This document shows, piece by piece, positions 26,343 to 35,626 of a stretch of DNA of 64,000 nucleotides. The notes beneath the pieces were generated by a model. That model was not told the DNA's origin. It saw only the letters and a program-made list of their open reading frames with translations, and made no database searches. Source of the stretch: Curtobacterium sp. 458 (GTDB lineage Bacteria; Actinomycetota; Actinomycetes; Actinomycetales; Microbacteriaceae); assembly GCF_030406605.1 (NCBI RefSeq), contig NZ_CP129104.1, positions 1,546,652 through 1,610,651 on the forward strand, in the 5' to 3' direction. The stretch's first letter is position 1; every line of letters starts with the position of its first letter. The translations under genes were made by a program, and so were the position numbers.

Positions 26343-26448
26343 CGCGCCATCCTGCGCCCGTGGTCGTACGGCCAGCCGAGAGCCGCTGTACCCGGCGGCC
26401 GCGACCCGACGGCCCGACGTGACCGGGGGTCGCTGACGCGACCAGGTC

Positions 26449-26492
26449 CGGACTGGAGGCACGGTTCGGGCCCGCACCGCGCCTCCAGTCCG
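26449..26492. terminator. Palindrome after the Imm5-like gene
   Basis: Perfect 12-bp stem CGGACTGGAGGC (26449-26460) and GCCTCCAGTCCG (26481-26492), abutting the stop codon of the leftward gene. Same arms as the nrdE-nrdF palindrome. Confidence 0.75.
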
Positions 26493-27023
26493 TCAGGTGG
26501 TCCGGATCGCGGACTGGAGCCGCTCGATGTGCGCTCCGAGCGCTCCGGATGCCAGCAGGCCGGGACCGAGTGGGCCGGACGTGTCCTCGCCGAGGAGCGG
26601 CAGGCGTCGCAGTGCCGCGCGGACCGGCTCGCCCGCGTGTGCGAGCTGCCAGGCGAACTCCTCGTCGCCGCCCGCGCCGGGGGCCGCGAGTTCCGCGGCG
26701 CGCGCTGCGTACGCAGCGGCGCCGAGCGCGTGCGCACCCATGTGTGCGACGCCCGACGCCTGTCCTGCGGCGCGTGCCGCCGCCCGTCCGGCGTCCGAGC
26801 TCGCGGCGTGCGCGGCGCGACCGGCGACGAACCGATCGCGGATCTGTCCAGCGGTGTCCAGCTCGCCGGAGGCGAAGCGGCGCGCCCGATCGATCCCGTC
26901 GCGCGGCCGGCCGTCGTCCGGCGCCTCGGCCTCGAAGAGTGCGAGCACGCGCTCCGCGCAGTCCGCCGCCCAGGCCGCGACGAGCCGTCGGTCCGCCTCG
27001 TCGAGGGCCTGGGGTGACGTCAT
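26493..27023 (-). CDS. Imm5-like putative immunity protein, orphan
   Basis: 176 residues, mostly helical and alanine-rich, matching the Imm-5-like pattern: WAADCAERVLALFE, a PDDGRPRDGIDRARRF motif, then repeated Ala-rich helices (AAGQASGVAHMGAHALGAA). Such proteins are found with polymorphic toxins or alone; no toxin gene is adjacent. A TAGCCT box seven bases upstream of the ATG indicates a leaderless transcript. Confidence 0.7.
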   Translation of the reverse strand: MTSPQALDEADRRLVAAWAADCAERVLALFEAEAPDDGRPRDGIDRARRFASGELDTAGQIRDRFVAGRAAHAASSDAGRAAARAAGQASGVAHMGAHALGAAAYAARAAELAAPGAGGDEEFAWQLAHAGEPVRAALRRLPLLGEDTSGPLGPGLLASGALGAHIERLQSAIRTT

Positions 27024-27047
27024 GCGCGGAAGGCTAGCGGACGGCCG

Positions 27048-27079
27048 GGAGGCGCGGCGCCGACCCGCGCCGCGCCTCC
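27048..27079. terminator. Palindrome after the first GH32 gene
   Basis: 13-bp perfect stem GGAGGCGCGGCGC (27048-27060) with its complement at 27067-27079 and a 6-base loop, seven bases beyond the stop codon of the leftward GH32 gene. No T-tract. Confidence 0.75.
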
Positions 27080-27085
27080 TGTCCG

Positions 27086-28558
27086 TCAGCGGGTCGCGAC
27101 GGTCACCCGCCGCAGCGTGAACCCACCGTCCTGCGCGAAGAGGCCCAGCCGCCCGGACGGGCGGTCGTAGAGCCGCGTGCTGAGCGCGACGGAACCGTCC
27201 ACGACCACCACGCAGATGTCGCCGTCCAGGTGCACGACGATCCGGTGCTGGCCGGGGTCGAGCGGCACCGGACGCTCGAGCTCGACGGCGTGCGGCACGT
27301 CGCCGAGGACCTGCCACTGCTCGCCACCCGTGGAGCCGCGCGGCCAACGGTCGAGCACCATCCGGCGGCGGTCGGGTTCGAGGCGCAGCGCGTAGCCCTC
27401 CTCGGCGTCGTCGCTCGTGCGGAGCAGCACGCCGAACGCGCGGGTGTCGGCGTCGACGTCGAGGTCGATCGACACGAGTGCCTCGGTCGGCAGCTCGGGC
27501 CCGACCCAGGCTGCGTACCGGGACTGCGCGTCGTGGCCGACCGACCCGGCCGCACCGTTCGTCGGGCCGAAGGCGTCCGTGACGTCGACCTCGTCCGCGT
27601 ACGCGCGCTGCAGTCGCTCGGGGAGGTCGAACCGCAGCGAGCCGTCCGGTCGCTGGTGCGCCTGGAGCGTCGCCATCGTGCCCGCCCACTGCCAGGCGCC
27701 GGCGTCACGCTCGCCCTCCTTCGTGGCGATCCACCCGACGAAGAAGCGGTCGTCGCCGAAGGCGACCGTCTTCGCCGCGTAGAACGCCCGCCCGTCGACG
27801 GCGTCGTCGGCCGGCGCGAGCCACGGGCCGTCGGGTGAGGTGGCGGTCCGGTACCGGGTGCAGAACGCGTCGGAGAACTCCGAGTACACGAGGTACCACC
27901 AGTCGCCCCACCGGAAGACGTCGGGGCACTCGTGGGCGATGAACCGGTGCGGTGCCCAGAGCGGTTCGGCGTCTCGCCACGTCACGAGGTCGTCGGACTC
28001 GAGCCGCGCGACGAGGCCCGAGCGACGGTACGGCTCGTCCGGACGCCGGGTCGCGATGAGCATCTGCCACGGGCCGTCGGCGGACGGGCGGTGGACGAAC
28101 GGGTCGCGCCAGTCCTCCGGGGCGTAGCCGGGCAGGGCGGGCAGGTCCCACTCGGGGTGCTTCGTCCAGGAGGTCGGGTCACCGTCGGAGGTGGCGTGGC
28201 AGACCACCTGGACGTCCCCCTGTCCGCGGTCGGTCTCGACCGTGACGTGCGGGTTGTGGCCGGTCGAGAACAGGTGGAGCGTGCCGTCGTCCCCGCGGAC
28301 GACGCTGCCCGTGTAGCAGTCGTGGTCGCTGGCGTCCGGACCGCCGGAGGGCAGCACGACGCCGTGGTCCTCGAAGGTGACGAAGTCGGTCGTCGTCACG
28401 GCAGCCCACGGCATGCCCGTGATCCGCTCGAGCGGGGGAGCGTCAGGTCGTTCGTCGAGCAGGTAGTACAGCCATACGGTGCCGTCGAGCTCGACCGGGA
28501 TGACGTCCCCGACGAAGCCGTCCGCCGGCCGGTGGTGGGTGCTCGGGTGCGTGGTCAC
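27086..28558 (-). CDS. GH32-family glycosidase, atypical N-terminal motif
   Basis: 490 residues: a five-bladed propeller and a C-terminal beta-sandwich. WRDPF near 149 and HECPD near 210 are the RDP and EC motifs of GH32. The usual NDPNG at the N-terminus is replaced by GFVGDVIPV, which keeps the nucleophile Asp but alters the -1 site. It probably cleaves fructosides; the exact link is uncertain. No signal peptide, so cytoplasmic. GTG 28558 overlaps the stop of the LacI gene (GTGA), so it is coexpressed with its regulator. Confidence 0.75.
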   Translation of the reverse strand: MTTHPSTHHRPADGFVGDVIPVELDGTVWLYYLLDERPDAPPLERITGMPWAAVTTTDFVTFEDHGVVLPSGGPDASDHDCYTGSVVRGDDGTLHLFSTGHNPHVTVETDRGQGDVQVVCHATSDGDPTSWTKHPEWDLPALPGYAPEDWRDPFVHRPSADGPWQMLIATRRPDEPYRRSGLVARLESDDLVTWRDAEPLWAPHRFIAHECPDVFRWGDWWYLVYSEFSDAFCTRYRTATSPDGPWLAPADDAVDGRAFYAAKTVAFGDDRFFVGWIATKEGERDAGAWQWAGTMATLQAHQRPDGSLRFDLPERLQRAYADEVDVTDAFGPTNGAAGSVGHDAQSRYAAWVGPELPTEALVSIDLDVDADTRAFGVLLRTSDDAEEGYALRLEPDRRRMVLDRWPRGSTGGEQWQVLGDVPHAVELERPVPLDPGQHRIVVHLDGDICVVVVDGSVALSTRLYDRPSGRLGLFAQDGGFTLRRVTVATR

Positions 28559-29613
28559 TCGGTGTCCTCGGGGGTCGGTGGCGTGCGCGGGGCGCCGAGA
28601 GAGTTGCGTGGCACGTACTCGCACGGCACGAGGTGTCGGCCTGGCTGCTGCCGCTCTGCGAGCAGCAGGGTGCCGGCCTCGAACCCCATCTGCTGGTGGG
28701 GCAGCGCGACCGTCGTCAGCGGCGGGTGCATCTGGTCCGCGAGGTCTGGCTGGTCGTCGAACCCGACGATGCTGATGTCCTCCGGGCATCGCAGACCGAG
28801 CGACTGCGCGGCCATCAGCGCGCCGACGGCCATCCGGTCGTTGCCGCAGACGATCGCCGTCGGAGGGTCCTCGGTGAGGATCGCCGTCGCGAGGTCGTGT
28901 CCGGAGCCGACCTGGTAGTTCCCGAACCGGACGGGCACGTCGTCCAGCGCGATGCCCGCCGCGGTGGCGGCGTCGTCGAACCCGCGCTTGCGTTCCCGGC
29001 ACGCGTAGTCCTGCTCGGGTCCGCCGAGGAACGCGACCCGGGTGTGCCCGGCGGCGAACACGGCTGCGGCCACGTCGAGGCCGCCCTGGTACTCGTCCGC
29101 GAGCACGGTCACCGCCGGGGCGTCGCCGGGTGGGTAGCAGTTGACGAACACGGTCGGCACGTCGTCCGCGCCCGCGACCGGTGCGACGTCCTCGGGGCCG
29201 GGGGCCGCGTAGACGAGCCCCGCGACGCCCTGCTGCACGAGGTTCGCCACCGCTGCCTTCCCGCCGTCGGAGGTCTGCGCCGTCTCGACCACGAAGCAGA
29301 CGTACCCGGCCTCCTGCACGGCCTGCTGCACACCGAGCACGATGTGGCCGGCGTAGGGCTGCGAGACGAGGCGGTCCGCGATGACGCCCACCGTGTACGA
29401 GCGGTTCGACCGGAGGGACTGCGCGGCGCGGTTCGGCTGGAAGTTCAGCTCCTTCGCCGCCTCCCACACCCGGGTGCGGGTCTCCTCGGCCACCGAGACG
29501 TCGCGACGGTCGTTCAGGACGAACGACACCGTCGGTTGCGACACCCCGGCGTGCCGCGCGACGTCCTTCATGGTGACGCGGTGCGGCTGCGCTGTCCGCT
29601 TTCGGCTCGCCAT
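28555..29613 (-). CDS. LacI-family regulator of fructan locus 2
   Basis: 352 residues: headpiece VTMKDVARHAGVSQPTVSFVLN and a sugar-sensor domain. Strong SD (AAGGAGG) before ATG 29613. Two identical operators lie between it and the divergent importer operon. It should repress both directions until a fructose-containing ligand binds (inference from the enzymes). Confidence 0.9.
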   Translation of the reverse strand: MASRKRTAQPHRVTMKDVARHAGVSQPTVSFVLNDRRDVSVAEETRTRVWEAAKELNFQPNRAAQSLRSNRSYTVGVIADRLVSQPYAGHIVLGVQQAVQEAGYVCFVVETAQTSDGGKAAVANLVQQGVAGLVYAAPGPEDVAPVAGADDVPTVFVNCYPPGDAPAVTVLADEYQGGLDVAAAVFAAGHTRVAFLGGPEQDYACRERKRGFDDAATAAGIALDDVPVRFGNYQVGSGHDLATAILTEDPPTAIVCGNDRMAVGALMAAQSLGLRCPEDISIVGFDDQPDLADQMHPPLTTVALPHQQMGFEAGTLLLAERQQPGRHLVPCEYVPRNSLGAPRTPPTPEDTE

Positions 29614-29645
29614 CGATCCTCCTTCGACGCCTCATCATGGCATGA

Positions 29646-29705
29646 GCAAATACGTATTGCCACCTCTCCACCCAGTGTGTACAGTCGCCCTGCAAATACG
29701 TATTG
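29646..29705. promoter_or_regulatory. Two LacI operators and promoter, locus 2
   Basis: GCAAATACGTATTG occurs twice exactly (29646-29659 and 29692-29705), 46 bp apart, with the perfect palindrome AATACGTATT inside. Between them is a promoter for the importer operon: -35 TTGCCA (29657-29662, overlapping operator 1), 17-bp spacer, -10 TACAGT (29680-29685). Operator 2 begins at about the transcription start. Both key promoter positions are therefore covered. Confidence 0.85.
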
Positions 29706-29748
29706 GTCCCGAACGGCGGGGCCACGATCGCTCAGAGAGGAGCGACCC

Positions 29749-31155
29749 ATGGCGAACGGATTCAGCACCCCGATCGACCGGCGCACACTGTTCAAGTTCG
29801 GTGGCGCGGGGCTCGCCCTGGCCGGCATCGGATCGCTGGCAGCCTGCTCGACCTCCGGCAGCGGCGCGACCGCATCCGGCACGGTCAAGATGCTCTACTT
29901 CGGTGAGCAGAGCGCCGCGACCGCACTGCAGAAGGCCATCGAGCCGAAGATCAAGCAGCTCGACAAGAAGGCGAGCCTGCAGGTCACGGCGATCAACGGG
30001 ACCGACTGGAACGACTTCCTCGCGAAGGTCCTCACCCAGATCGCCTCGGGTGACGTCCCCGACATCGTCAGCGTCGCGACCGAGGGACAGCAGCTGCTGG
30101 CGTCGAAGAACCTGCTGACGCCGCTCGACGACCACGTCACGAAGAACCTGTCCGGGCTGAAGACGTACTTCAGCGGCATCCACCCGTCGCTCCTCGAGTC
30201 GACCATGTACGAGGGGCACCTCTACACGCTGCCGGACAGCTTCAACGCTGGCAGCATGTTCTACTCGACCTCCCTGTTCGAGAAGGCGGGCCTCGCGCGG
30301 CCGGGGTCGGACTGGACGATGGACCAGTTCCGGTCCTCCGCGGAGAGCATCGCGAAGGTCGGCGGCGGCACCTACGCCTTCGACTGGGTCGTGCGGCTCT
30401 GGGGCAGCTGGACCTCGTTCCTCTACGCGAACGACGGCAACCTGCTCGAGGAGGGGCGCTACTCCGGCGGTGACTGGCTCTGGAACAGCTCCGCCTTCGC
30501 CGACAACGCGGTCGGGGTCAGCGGGCGCAAGGGCGGCTGGAAGTGGGGCGACCCGACGGCCAACTCGGACGCCGCGGTCGAGGCGCTCGAGTACGTCATC
30601 GACCTGCAGAAGTCCGGCGCCTCGCCCTCACCCGACGTCGGCGGCGGGAGCACGCTGCAGGGCCTCTTCGCGTCCGGCCGCATCGGCATGACGATCGGCG
30701 GTGGCTTCTGGGCGGGCGGCCTGCACAACGCGGGCATGAAGGACGGCAGCTTCGACGTCGTCGAGTTCCCGACGTGGAAGAGCAACAAGTCGCTCTTCGG
30801 AGCCGGCGGCTACGGCATCTTCAACTCGTCGAAGCAGAAGGACCTCGCGTTCGAGGTGATCAAGCTCATGGTGCAGCCCGAGAGCTTCGACGCGCTGTGG
30901 CCGGGCAACGTCACCACCCCAGCGCAGAAGTCGCTGCTCACCGCCGACCGCTACAAGACGACCGGCCCCGAGCACTGGTCGGTGTTCTACGACCAGCTCG
31001 ACAACTCCGTGCCGATCTCCGCGCCGCCGTACTACAACGCGCTCGCGACGGCCCTCAACCAGCGGACGACCCAGGCGATCTCGTCGGGCAACGCGAAGAA
31101 GGCGCTCGACGGCCTGCAGGCCGACATCGAGAAGGCCGCCTCGCAGGCGTCGTGA
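29749..31155 (+). CDS. ABC importer binding lipoprotein with Tat signal, locus 2
   Basis: 468-residue sugar-binding lipoprotein. The signal peptide has the twin-arginine motif DRRTLFKF, a hydrophobic stretch and the lipobox LAAC near residue 33, so it should be exported folded by the Tat system and then lipid-anchored. Conserved sugar-binder features follow (SGDVPDIVSVATEG, LYTLPDSFNAG). ATG 29749 follows AGAGAGGAG. It is unusual that only this one of the four binding proteins here has a Tat signal. The downstream tatA/tatB-like genes may be linked to this. Confidence 0.9.
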   Translation: MANGFSTPIDRRTLFKFGGAGLALAGIGSLAACSTSGSGATASGTVKMLYFGEQSAATALQKAIEPKIKQLDKKASLQVTAINGTDWNDFLAKVLTQIASGDVPDIVSVATEGQQLLASKNLLTPLDDHVTKNLSGLKTYFSGIHPSLLESTMYEGHLYTLPDSFNAGSMFYSTSLFEKAGLARPGSDWTMDQFRSSAESIAKVGGGTYAFDWVVRLWGSWTSFLYANDGNLLEEGRYSGGDWLWNSSAFADNAVGVSGRKGGWKWGDPTANSDAAVEALEYVIDLQKSGASPSPDVGGGSTLQGLFASGRIGMTIGGGFWAGGLHNAGMKDGSFDVVEFPTWKSNKSLFGAGGYGIFNSSKQKDLAFEVIKLMVQPESFDALWPGNVTTPAQKSLLTADRYKTTGPEHWSVFYDQLDNSVPISAPPYYNALATALNQRTTQAISSGNAKKALDGLQADIEKAASQAS

Positions 31156-32102
31156 TGACCGCTGCGACCGGAATCCGTTCCCGGCGGGCTGCCGAGGTCG
31201 CAGCCCGCCGGCCGGCGGCACGACGCGTCCGCCGCCGCGAGGCCTCGTTCGGCTACGCGATGATCGGGCTGGCGGTGGTCTTCGTGGCCGTCTTCACGCT
31301 CATCCCGATCCTCGCCTCGCTCGGGCTCTCCTTCACGTCGTGGGACGTGATCACCAGCCCGAAGTTCGTCGGCCTCGACAACTACACGCGCCTCTTCACC
31401 GACGGGCCCGTGCTCGCGTCGTTCGGCGTGACGATCGTGCTCGCCATCGGGATCGTCGTGCTGCAGATCTCGCTCGGCATGCTGCTGGCGGTCCTGGCGA
31501 ACAACCGGAAGCGCAACGCCACCCGGGTGTTCTTCCGGACGTCGTTCTACCTGCCGCTGCTCGCCTCGTCCGCCGCCGTGTCGATCTTCATGGGCTACAT
31601 CTTCGACACGAAGTTCGGACTCATCAACTACTACCTCAACGCGATCGGTCTGCCCGGGGCGCACTGGCTCAACGACCCGTTCTGGGCCAAGGTGACGATC
31701 GTCCTCGTGGTGGTGTGGCAGCAGGTCGGATTCACGTTCGTCCTCTTCGTCGCCGCGCTCATGTCGGTCCCGGTGGACGTCCAGGAGGCCGCCGCGATCG
31801 ACGGCGCCGGACCGTGGCGCACGCTCTTCCGGATCAAGATCCCGCTCATCAGCCCGACGATCCTGTTCGCGACGGTGATCGCGATGATCAACGCGATGCA
31901 ACTGTTCGACCAGCCCTTCATCATGACGAAGGGCGGACCGGGCACCGCCACGACGACCGCCACCATCTCGCTGTACCAGGCCGGGTTCCAGAACCTGCAG
32001 TTCGGGTTCGCCTCGGCCATCGCGATCCTGCTGCTCGTCATCATCGGCGTCATCACCGGGATCCAGTTCATCGCCGCACGAAAGCTGGTGTTCTACCAAT
32101 GA
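31155..32102 (+). CDS. ABC sugar permease, locus 2, first subunit
   Basis: 315 residues, MalF-like, six helices after an Arg-rich 30-residue tail; EAA loop VQEAAAIDGAGPWR near 210. The ATG shares one base with the preceding stop (TGATG). Confidence 0.9.
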   Translation: MTAATGIRSRRAAEVAARRPAARRVRRREASFGYAMIGLAVVFVAVFTLIPILASLGLSFTSWDVITSPKFVGLDNYTRLFTDGPVLASFGVTIVLAIGIVVLQISLGMLLAVLANNRKRNATRVFFRTSFYLPLLASSAAVSIFMGYIFDTKFGLINYYLNAIGLPGAHWLNDPFWAKVTIVLVVVWQQVGFTFVLFVAALMSVPVDVQEAAAIDGAGPWRTLFRIKIPLISPTILFATVIAMINAMQLFDQPFIMTKGGPGTATTTATISLYQAGFQNLQFGFASAIAILLLVIIGVITGIQFIAARKLVFYQ

Positions 32103-33007
32103 CGACCACCGACGTCCTCAACCCGCTCCACGCTCCCGAGACCGTCGCGCAGCCGAGCGTCACCCACATCGTCCGGCGCCGGCGCCCGGTGGCGAAGCTT
32201 GGCAGCATCATCGGCCTGGTGATCCTCGTCATCGCCGCCGTGTTCGCCCTCGGCCCGCTGCTCTGGACGCTGACGACCTCGCTGCGCACACCGGCTGAGT
32301 CGTTCGAGAACCCGCCGCAGTGGATCCCGCTGTCCTGGGACTTCAGCAACTACGCCGCCGTGTTCAACCAGATCCCGATCGGGCAGTTCTTCGTGAACAG
32401 CGTCATCGTGACGCTCCTCATCGTGGTCGGACAGACCATCACCTGCACGCTCTCCGGCTACGCGTTCGCGATGATCAGCTTCCCGGGGAAGAACACGATC
32501 TTCGGGATCTTCCTCGCGACGATGATGGTCCCGATCCAGACGATCATCATCCCGGTGTTCGTCATCCTCAAGGACATGGGGCTGACCGGTTCGATCGCGT
32601 CGCTCATCGTTCCCGCGCTCGGCAGCGCCTTCGGGACGTTCCTCATGCGGCAGTACTTCATGCAGATGCCGAAGGAGCTCGGGGAGGCCGCGCGCATCGA
32701 CGGCGCGACGCAGTTCGGGGTGTTCTGGCACGTGTACTCGCGGATGGCCAGCCCGGCCGTCGCGACCCTCGCGATCCTGAACTTCTCGGGCTTCTGGGCG
32801 GAGTACTACCGACCGCTCATCTTCCTCAACCAGCAGGACACCTTCACGCTGCCGCTCGGACTCGTCGGGCTGCAGGGCAACCTCGGTACCGGTTCGATCT
32901 CCGTCGTGCTCGCCGGCGTCGTGCTCACGATGATCCCGAGCGTCCTGCTGTTCATCTTCGCCCAGCGGTACTTCATCGAGGGCGTCACGGCGGGGTCGTC
33001 CCGATGA
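32099..33007 (+). CDS. ABC sugar permease, locus 2, second subunit
   Basis: 302 residues, MalG-like, six helices, EAA loop LGEAARIDGATQ. Overlaps both neighbours by four bases. No ATPase gene follows; a shared MsiK/UgpC-type ATPase is expected from elsewhere in the genome. Confidence 0.9.
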   Translation: MTTTDVLNPLHAPETVAQPSVTHIVRRRRPVAKLGSIIGLVILVIAAVFALGPLLWTLTTSLRTPAESFENPPQWIPLSWDFSNYAAVFNQIPIGQFFVNSVIVTLLIVVGQTITCTLSGYAFAMISFPGKNTIFGIFLATMMVPIQTIIIPVFVILKDMGLTGSIASLIVPALGSAFGTFLMRQYFMQMPKELGEAARIDGATQFGVFWHVYSRMASPAVATLAILNFSGFWAEYYRPLIFLNQQDTFTLPLGLVGLQGNLGTGSISVVLAGVVLTMIPSVLLFIFAQRYFIEGVTAGSSR

Positions 33008-34461
33008 CCACGACCCCCGACGCCCTCGCCCACGCGAGCGACCGCCGCCCCCACGCCGGACCACATCAGGAAGCAGCCGCCGTGCACGCCGCACCCGACC
33101 ACCACCTGCCGCAGTTCCACCTCCGCATGCCGCGCGGGTACCTCAACGACCCGAACGGTCCGATCGACATCGGCGGTCAGGCCCACCTGTACTTCCAGTC
33201 GCGGCCGCGCGTCGACCTCGACGTGCCGGTCGAGTGGGGCCACGCGACGAGTGACGACCTCGTGCACTGGACGCTCCACCGCCCGGCCATCGTCCCGGTC
33301 CCCGGCGGAGCGGACTCCGGGGGAGCGTGGTCGGGCAACACGGTCCTCCACGGCGGCGTCGTCCGTGCCTACTACTCGGGCAAGGTCGACCACAGCCCGT
33401 TCCAGTCGGTGCTGCTCGCGGAGTCGACGGACGGCGGCGCGACCTTCGGCGCGCCGGTGCAGGTCGTCGCCGATCCGACGGAGGACGAGGCGATCACGAT
33501 GTTCCGCGACCCGTTCGTCTGGTCCGACGGCGACGGCTGGTCGATGGCGGTCGGAGCGGCCTCCGCGGACCAGGTGGCGTCCGTCCGGCACTACCGCTCC
33601 GCGGACGGCGTGCACTGGACGAACGAGGGCGACCTGCTCGCCATGCCCCGCACCACGGTCGACGGCATCGACACGGGTGAGGGGTGGGAGTGCCCGCAGG
33701 TCATCGGAGTCGACGGTGCAGAGGTCGTCGTGGTGGCGTCGTGGTCACACGACGACGGGCCGGGCGACGTGATCGCGCTCCCGCTCTCCGGCGCTCCGCG
33801 TCCGCACCGCGTCGACGACGGCCAGCACTTCTACGCCGCGTCCGTCATGCGCGCCGGATCCTGGGGGCCGGTGCTGTTCGGCTGGGTCACCGAGGGCCGG
33901 ACCGAGGACTGGACCCGGCAGGCCGGCTGGTCCGGGGCGATCTCGCTGCCGCGCCGGACCTGGGTCGCCGACGGCCGGCTCGCGACCGCGCCGCACGACG
34001 CCGTCGACGCCCTCCGCAGCGGGGGAGCCCTCCCCGCGCACGGGGCGACGATCGACGCACAGGCCGAGATCGTGCTCCCGACGCCGGTCGACGGGTGCAT
34101 CCGCATCCGGTTCGGCGCGGACGAGTACCTCGACCTCGTGGTGGACACCGCGGCGGACACGCTCACGGTCGACCGTTCCCGTGCCAGCACGGACCACCGC
34201 GCCGACCCGAGCTCCGCGGTGGTCCGTGCGCCGTTCGACGCAGGAACGGGCCTCCCGGCGGTCCGCGTCCTGCTCGACGGCTCCGTGGTCGAGGTGTTCA
34301 CGAGCGCCGGACGTTCGGTGACGACGCGGGTCTACCCGCTGCAGGCACCACCGTGGTCGGTCGAGGCGCCAGCGGGCACGTCGTACTGGGCGCTCGGGAG
34401 GACCGTCGCTCCCGAGACGGTCCCGGCAGCGTCCGTCCCGGCCGGGACCACGACAGCCTGA
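33004..34461 (+). CDS. GH32 beta-fructosidase
   Basis: 485 residues with the full GH32 active site: YLNDPNG near 48 (nucleophile Asp), MFRDPF near 167 and WECPQV near 229 (acid/base Glu), followed by the C-terminal beta-sandwich (LLDGSVVEVF). It should release fructose from sucrose or short fructans. There is no signal peptide, so it works on imported oligosaccharides. The 40-residue N-terminal tail is unusual and the real start could be later. Overlaps the permease stop by four bases and abuts the fructokinase gene. Confidence 0.9.
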   Translation: MTTTPDALAHASDRRPHAGPHQEAAAVHAAPDHHLPQFHLRMPRGYLNDPNGPIDIGGQAHLYFQSRPRVDLDVPVEWGHATSDDLVHWTLHRPAIVPVPGGADSGGAWSGNTVLHGGVVRAYYSGKVDHSPFQSVLLAESTDGGATFGAPVQVVADPTEDEAITMFRDPFVWSDGDGWSMAVGAASADQVASVRHYRSADGVHWTNEGDLLAMPRTTVDGIDTGEGWECPQVIGVDGAEVVVVASWSHDDGPGDVIALPLSGAPRPHRVDDGQHFYAASVMRAGSWGPVLFGWVTEGRTEDWTRQAGWSGAISLPRRTWVADGRLATAPHDAVDALRSGGALPAHGATIDAQAEIVLPTPVDGCIRIRFGADEYLDLVVDTAADTLTVDRSRASTDHRADPSSAVVRAPFDAGTGLPAVRVLLDGSVVEVFTSAGRSVTTRVYPLQAPPWSVEAPAGTSYWALGRTVAPETVPAASVPAGTTTA

Positions 34462-35396
34462 TGTCCGCGGCCACCGTCACCGTCGCCGGGGAGGCGCTCG
34501 TCGACGTCGTCCACGGCGACACCGTCCGCGAGGTCCCCGGGGGGAGCCCCGCGAATGTGGCGCTCGGGCTCGCGCGCCTCGGGTGCGACGTCGACTTCGC
34601 GACCCGGCTCGGGGACGACGAGCGCGGTCACCGCGTCGCAGACCACCTCCGGGCCTCGGGCGTCAGGCTCACCCCGGGGTCGCTCGGGGCCGGACGGACG
34701 TCCTCGGCCACGGTGCGGCTCGGTGCTGACGGGCAGCCGCGGTACGTGTTCGACATCGTGTGGGACCTGCCGGAGGTCGTCGGGACGCCCACGTGGTTGC
34801 ACGTCGGGTCGATCGCGGCGTTCCTCGAGCCCGGGGCTGACCGGGTGGTGGACGCGGCACGTCGTACCGCGGTCGCAGGAGGCTCGGTCTCCTTCGACCC
34901 GAACATCCGTCCCGCGCTCCTCGGCCCACGCGACGAGGCGCTGGCCCGGGTCGAGGAACTCTCCGCGCTCGCCGCGGTGGTGAAGCTCTCCGACGAGGAC
35001 GCCGCCTGGCTCTGGCCCGGTGCCGCCGACCCCGACGCCGTCCTCGACCGTGTCCTCGGGTTCGGCGCCGGACTCGCGGTCCTCACCACCGGGGCAGCCG
35101 GCTCGGTGCTCGCCACCGCGACGCACCGGGTGCACGTCCCGGCGGCGTCCACGACCGTCGTCGACACCGTCGGCGCCGGTGACACCTACTCCGCAGCCCT
35201 GGTCTGGCAACTGGCACGATCGCCGCGCGCAGCGGCCGACGCGCATCCGGACGCTCGAGCGCGCCTCGACGACCTCCACGACGCGGCACTGAGGGAACTC
35301 GGCAGGACCTGTTCGCGTGCCGCGGCGATCACCGTCGGTCGGCGCGGTGCGGACCTGCCCACCGCCGACGACCTGACGACGGCTCCGTCCGCCTGA
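34461..35396 (+). CDS. PfkB-family fructokinase
   Basis: 311 residues of the ribokinase fold. Both PfkB signatures are visible: the N-terminal GGSPANVALGLARLG and the C-terminal DTVGAGDTYSAAL, with the catalytic Asp in the latter. The position directly after GH32 (stop and start share one base) identifies fructose as the likely substrate, giving fructose-6-phosphate for glycolysis. Confidence 0.85.
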   Translation: MSAATVTVAGEALVDVVHGDTVREVPGGSPANVALGLARLGCDVDFATRLGDDERGHRVADHLRASGVRLTPGSLGAGRTSSATVRLGADGQPRYVFDIVWDLPEVVGTPTWLHVGSIAAFLEPGADRVVDAARRTAVAGGSVSFDPNIRPALLGPRDEALARVEELSALAAVVKLSDEDAAWLWPGAADPDAVLDRVLGFGAGLAVLTTGAAGSVLATATHRVHVPAASTTVVDTVGAGDTYSAALVWQLARSPRAAADAHPDARARLDDLHDAALRELGRTCSRAAAITVGRRGADLPTADDLTTAPSA

Positions 35397-35433
35397 CGAG
35401 AGCCCACCCGAACCACCAACGGAAGGACCCACC

Positions 35434-35619
35434 ATGATCGGCAACCTCACCGGCGCACACCTGCTCATCGTGCTCGCCATCGTCGTCCTGCTCTTCGGCG
35501 CGACGAAGCTCCCCGCGCTCGCGAAGGGCCTCGGGCAGTCGCTCACCGTCTTCCGCAAGGAGGTCCGGGCCAGCGACGACGCCACCCCGGACGTCCCGCC
35601 CGCGGCGCCCCGCGACTGA
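35434..35619 (+). CDS. tatA: TatA-family twin-arginine translocase subunit
   Basis: 61 residues: one N-terminal transmembrane helix (LLIVLAIVVLLFGATKLPAL), the FG hinge, then an amphipathic helix (AKGLGQSLTVFRKEV) and an acidic tail, as in TatA/TatE. SD GGAAGGA before ATG 35434. It lies 37 bp after the fructokinase gene with no terminator between, so it is probably part of the same operon. Confidence 0.85.
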   Translation: MIGNLTGAHLLIVLAIVVLLFGATKLPALAKGLGQSLTVFRKEVRASDDATPDVPPAAPRD

Positions 35620-35626
35620 CACGACC

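Noticed and set aside
26343..26477. N-terminal extension of the photolyase-like protein
   Set aside because: It would read through the palindrome at 26449 and has a disordered Arg-rich sequence; GTG 26342 has an SD.
28559..29725. N-terminal extension of the first GH32 gene into the LacI gene
   Set aside because: The frame is open but overlaps the LacI gene entirely; GTG 28558 with a 4-base overlap explains the real start.
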